NCBI GenBank assembly: GCA_005883885.1
Contig: VAYF01000059.1
Coordinates: 1 to 14,728 of the forward strand
Length of the DNA stretch: 14,728 nt
Direction: 5' to 3'
Source: Actinomycetota bacterium
GTDB lineage: Bacteria > Actinomycetota > UBA4738 > HRBIN12
A model generated the notes under the pieces. That model saw only the letters and a list, made by a program, of their open reading frames with translations. It was not told where the DNA came from and ran no database searches. Below, in pieces: positions 13,331 through 14,728 of the stretch. The stretch's first letter is position 1, and every line of letters starts with the position of its first letter. A program made the position numbers and the translations under genes.

Positions 13331-14385
13331 GCGCGTTCGAGACCGACTTCCTGACCGACGGCGGTCAGACCGCCGAGTCGGTGTCGGCGACGCTGGTCGC
13401 GTTCATCGCCGCGGCGACGCGAACGATCGACGTCGCGATCTACGACTTCCACGCGCGCGAAGGGGCGAGCGCGCGGGTCGCCGACGCGCTTGAGGCCGCT
13501 GCGGAGCGAGGGGTCACGGTCCGGGTGGCGTTCAACGTGGAGCGCCCGCGTCACCCCGCGGCACCACGACCGATGGCGGCGAGCCCGGAGGAGATCGACG
13601 GCCTCGAGGTCCCGACGCGGGGCGTCCACGACGTGAGCTCGCTGATGCATCACAAGTACGTCGTGCGCGACGGTGCCAGCGTGTGGACCGGTTCCACGAA
13701 TTGGACGGACGACGCCTTCTCCCGTGAAGAGAACGCGGTGATCCGCGTGGGGTCCCCTTCGATCGCGCACGATTACACGCGCGACTTCGAGCAGCTGTGG
13801 ACGCACGGCCGGGTCGAACCGAGCGGCGGCGCCGGCACGGTCACGACGTTGGAGGGCGGCGTCACGATCCGTCCGTTCTTCTCGCCGAAGGGGCCGTCGC
13901 TCGCGCATCTCGTCGCCGAGCGGCTCGGGGCCGCGCGGCGACGTATCCGGATCCTGTCTCCGGTCGTCACCTCGGGCGCCATCCTCGGGACGCTCGCCGA
14001 GTTCACCGGGCGGGCGTCGTTCGATGTGGCCGGCGCCTACGACGCGACGCAGATGGAAGAGGTCATGTCCGCATGGCGCTCGGTCCCCGCCAACCACTGG
14101 AAGATCGGGGCGTGGCAGGCGATCGCGCCGCGCCTTTCCGGCAAGCGCTCGACGCCCTACGCCGAGGGCGCCGTCCACGACTACATGCACGCGAAGTCGA
14201 TCGTCGCCGACGACGAGGTCCTCACCGGCAGCTTCAACTGCTCGCGTAACGGCGAGAGCAACGCCGAGAACGTCCTCCACGTGACGGCCGAGCCCATCGC
14301 CGAGCGCTTCGCGGCGTTCGCCGATGCGGTGGCCGCGCGCTACGCAGCGTCGCCGGGTCTCATCCGAAGGAGCAGTCGACGATGA
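13327..14385 (+). CDS. Phospholipase D-like protein with two HKD motifs
   Basis: A 352-residue PLD-superfamily protein. It has both HxKxxxxD motifs: H108/K110/D115 in HHKYVVRD followed by GSTNWTDDAFSREEN (122-136), and H288/K290/D295 in HAKSIVAD followed by GSFNCSRNGESNAEN (301-315). The paired domains form one active site with a phospho-histidine intermediate. Superfamily members include phospholipases, cardiolipin synthases and nucleases. There is no signal peptide or membrane helix, which argues against a cardiolipin synthase and leaves a cytosolic nuclease or phosphodiesterase as the more likely type; that is inference. The frame opens earlier (13192), but GTG 13327 in the GTGA overlap with the LOG stop fits the domain start. 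Its 3' end overlaps the converging MarR gene by 26 bases. Confidence 0.88.
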   Translation: MSAFETDFLTDGGQTAESVSATLVAFIAAATRTIDVAIYDFHAREGASARVADALEAAAERGVTVRVAFNVERPRHPAAPRPMAASPEEIDGLEVPTRGVHDVSSLMHHKYVVRDGASVWTGSTNWTDDAFSREENAVIRVGSPSIAHDYTRDFEQLWTHGRVEPSGGAGTVTTLEGGVTIRPFFSPKGPSLAHLVAERLGAARRRIRILSPVVTSGAILGTLAEFTGRASFDVAGAYDATQMEEVMSAWRSVPANHWKIGAWQAIAPRLSGKRSTPYAEGAVHDYMHAKSIVADDEVLTGSFNCSRNGESNAENVLHVTAEPIAERFAAFADAVAARYAASPGLIRRSSRR

Positions 14386-14728
14386 CCTTGTTCAGGGCTC
14401 GCTCGAGGACTGCGAGCTCCTGATCGTCGAGCTGCGCGACGAACAGCTCGGAGATCCCCCGAGCGTGGATGGGCGCCGTCTCACGGAGGCGGGCGATGCC
14501 CGCGTCGGTAAGCGTCACCACGACACCCCGGGCATCGGTACCCGCTCTCTCCCGGCGGAGGAGGCCTTCATCGACCAGCCGGGCGACGCGACGAGACATC
14601 CCAGATCGAGAGATGAGCGCGCGGTCGGCTAACTCCGTCATCCGCAACTCACCGTTTGCCTCCGCCAGCTGAGCGAGAACATCGAAGTCGGCCAGAGCGA
14701 GACCGGTCTCTCGTACCAGATCGGTGTC
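14360..14728 (-). CDS. MarR-family transcriptional regulator, N-terminus missing at window edge
   Basis: The C-terminal 122 residues of a MarR regulator; the start is past the right edge. The winged helix is complete: TGLALADFDVLAQLAEANGE (8-27), ELADRALISRSGMSRRVARL (32-51) with the recognition helix ISRSGMSRRVARLVDEGLLRRE (39-60), then the wing GTDARGVVVTLTDAG (63-77) and the C-terminal dimerisation helices. It serves as an internal contrast to the MarR-like gene at 8686, which lacks this block. It converges on, and overlaps by 26 bases, the PLD gene. Its target is unknown and probably lies beyond the window. Confidence 0.92.
   Translation of the reverse strand, partial: DTDLVRETGLALADFDVLAQLAEANGELRMTELADRALISRSGMSRRVARLVDEGLLRRERAGTDARGVVVTLTDAGIARLRETAPIHARGISELFVAQLDDQELAVLERALNKVIVDCSFG

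Noticed and set aside
13300..14280. Long open frame on the minus strand across the PLD gene
   Set aside because: Antisense shadow with biased Arg/Asp/Val composition; the plus strand carries both HKD motifs.
1..14728. tRNA, rRNA, CRISPR array, transposon ends
   Set aside because: No cloverleaf, rRNA-like stretch, regularly spaced repeat array, transposase or terminal repeats were found by reading both strands.

Overview
High-GC bacterial DNA, most likely from an actinomycete-type organism (Actinomycetota, perhaps a deep-branching soil or sediment lineage). The reasons are the strong GC bias at third positions, frequent GTG starts, leaderless-looking promoters mixed with Shine-Dalgarno (SD) starts, and the family repertoire: DrrA/DrrB-type ABC exporter, MASE1-PAS-SpoIIE-HATPase stress regulator, STAS proteins, CocE-type hydrolase and TIGR00730 LOG protein. 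The assignment rests on gene content only. No rRNA, tRNA, CRISPR array, insertion sequence or phage gene was seen, and no gene-free stretch exceeds about 220 bases.

Layout. 1-1570: the start of a short-chain dehydrogenase gene (minus, cut by the window edge), an OmpR/PhoB-type response regulator (minus) with no kinase beside it, and a divergent 79-residue protein of unknown function followed by a perfect 17-bp hairpin terminator. Between regulator and small gene lie three TCTCA repeats spaced exactly 11 bp apart, the geometry of an OmpR/PhoB-family binding site. 1626-5060: a CocE/NonD-type serine hydrolase with a doubtful 5' end, then two minus-strand genes, an NTF2/SnoaL-like protein and a protein made of two tandem copies of a small ferredoxin-like (DUF6176-like) domain. 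5060-9096: a partner-switching cluster. A plus-strand protein with an unrecognised N-terminal domain and a C-terminal STAS domain converges on a minus-strand operon: MarR-like gene, then a membrane MASE1-PAS-PP2C phosphatase-HATPase protein, then a small STAS anti-anti-sigma factor whose start overlaps the end of the phosphatase gene.

9096-11005: divergent from that operon, a DrrA/DrrB ABC exporter with ATGA-overlapping genes. The 101-bp divergent region carries two opposed leaderless promoters, a 10-bp inverted repeat with one arm in each promoter, and a 17-bp palindrome between them. The MarR-like protein has lost the recognition helix and wing expected of its family. 11073-14728: a secreted lipoprotein with six Asp-box repeats (sialidase-like propeller), a LOG-family Rossmann protein overlapped by 4 bases (GTGA) with a two-HKD phospholipase-D-like protein, and a converging MarR regulator cut by the right edge.

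How they fit: the centre is signal transduction. The membrane phosphatase probably senses a ligand or light/redox signal through MASE1/PAS, dephosphorylates STAS proteins, and may itself rephosphorylate them through its fused kinase-like domain, thereby controlling a sigma factor that is not in this window. The exporter is probably under MarR-type control, but the neighbouring regulator looks altered. The most promising items are the truncated MarR with its well-organised divergent operator region, the all-in-one partner switch with two STAS partners, the 11-bp-phased repeats at the response regulator, and the coupled LOG/PLD pair.
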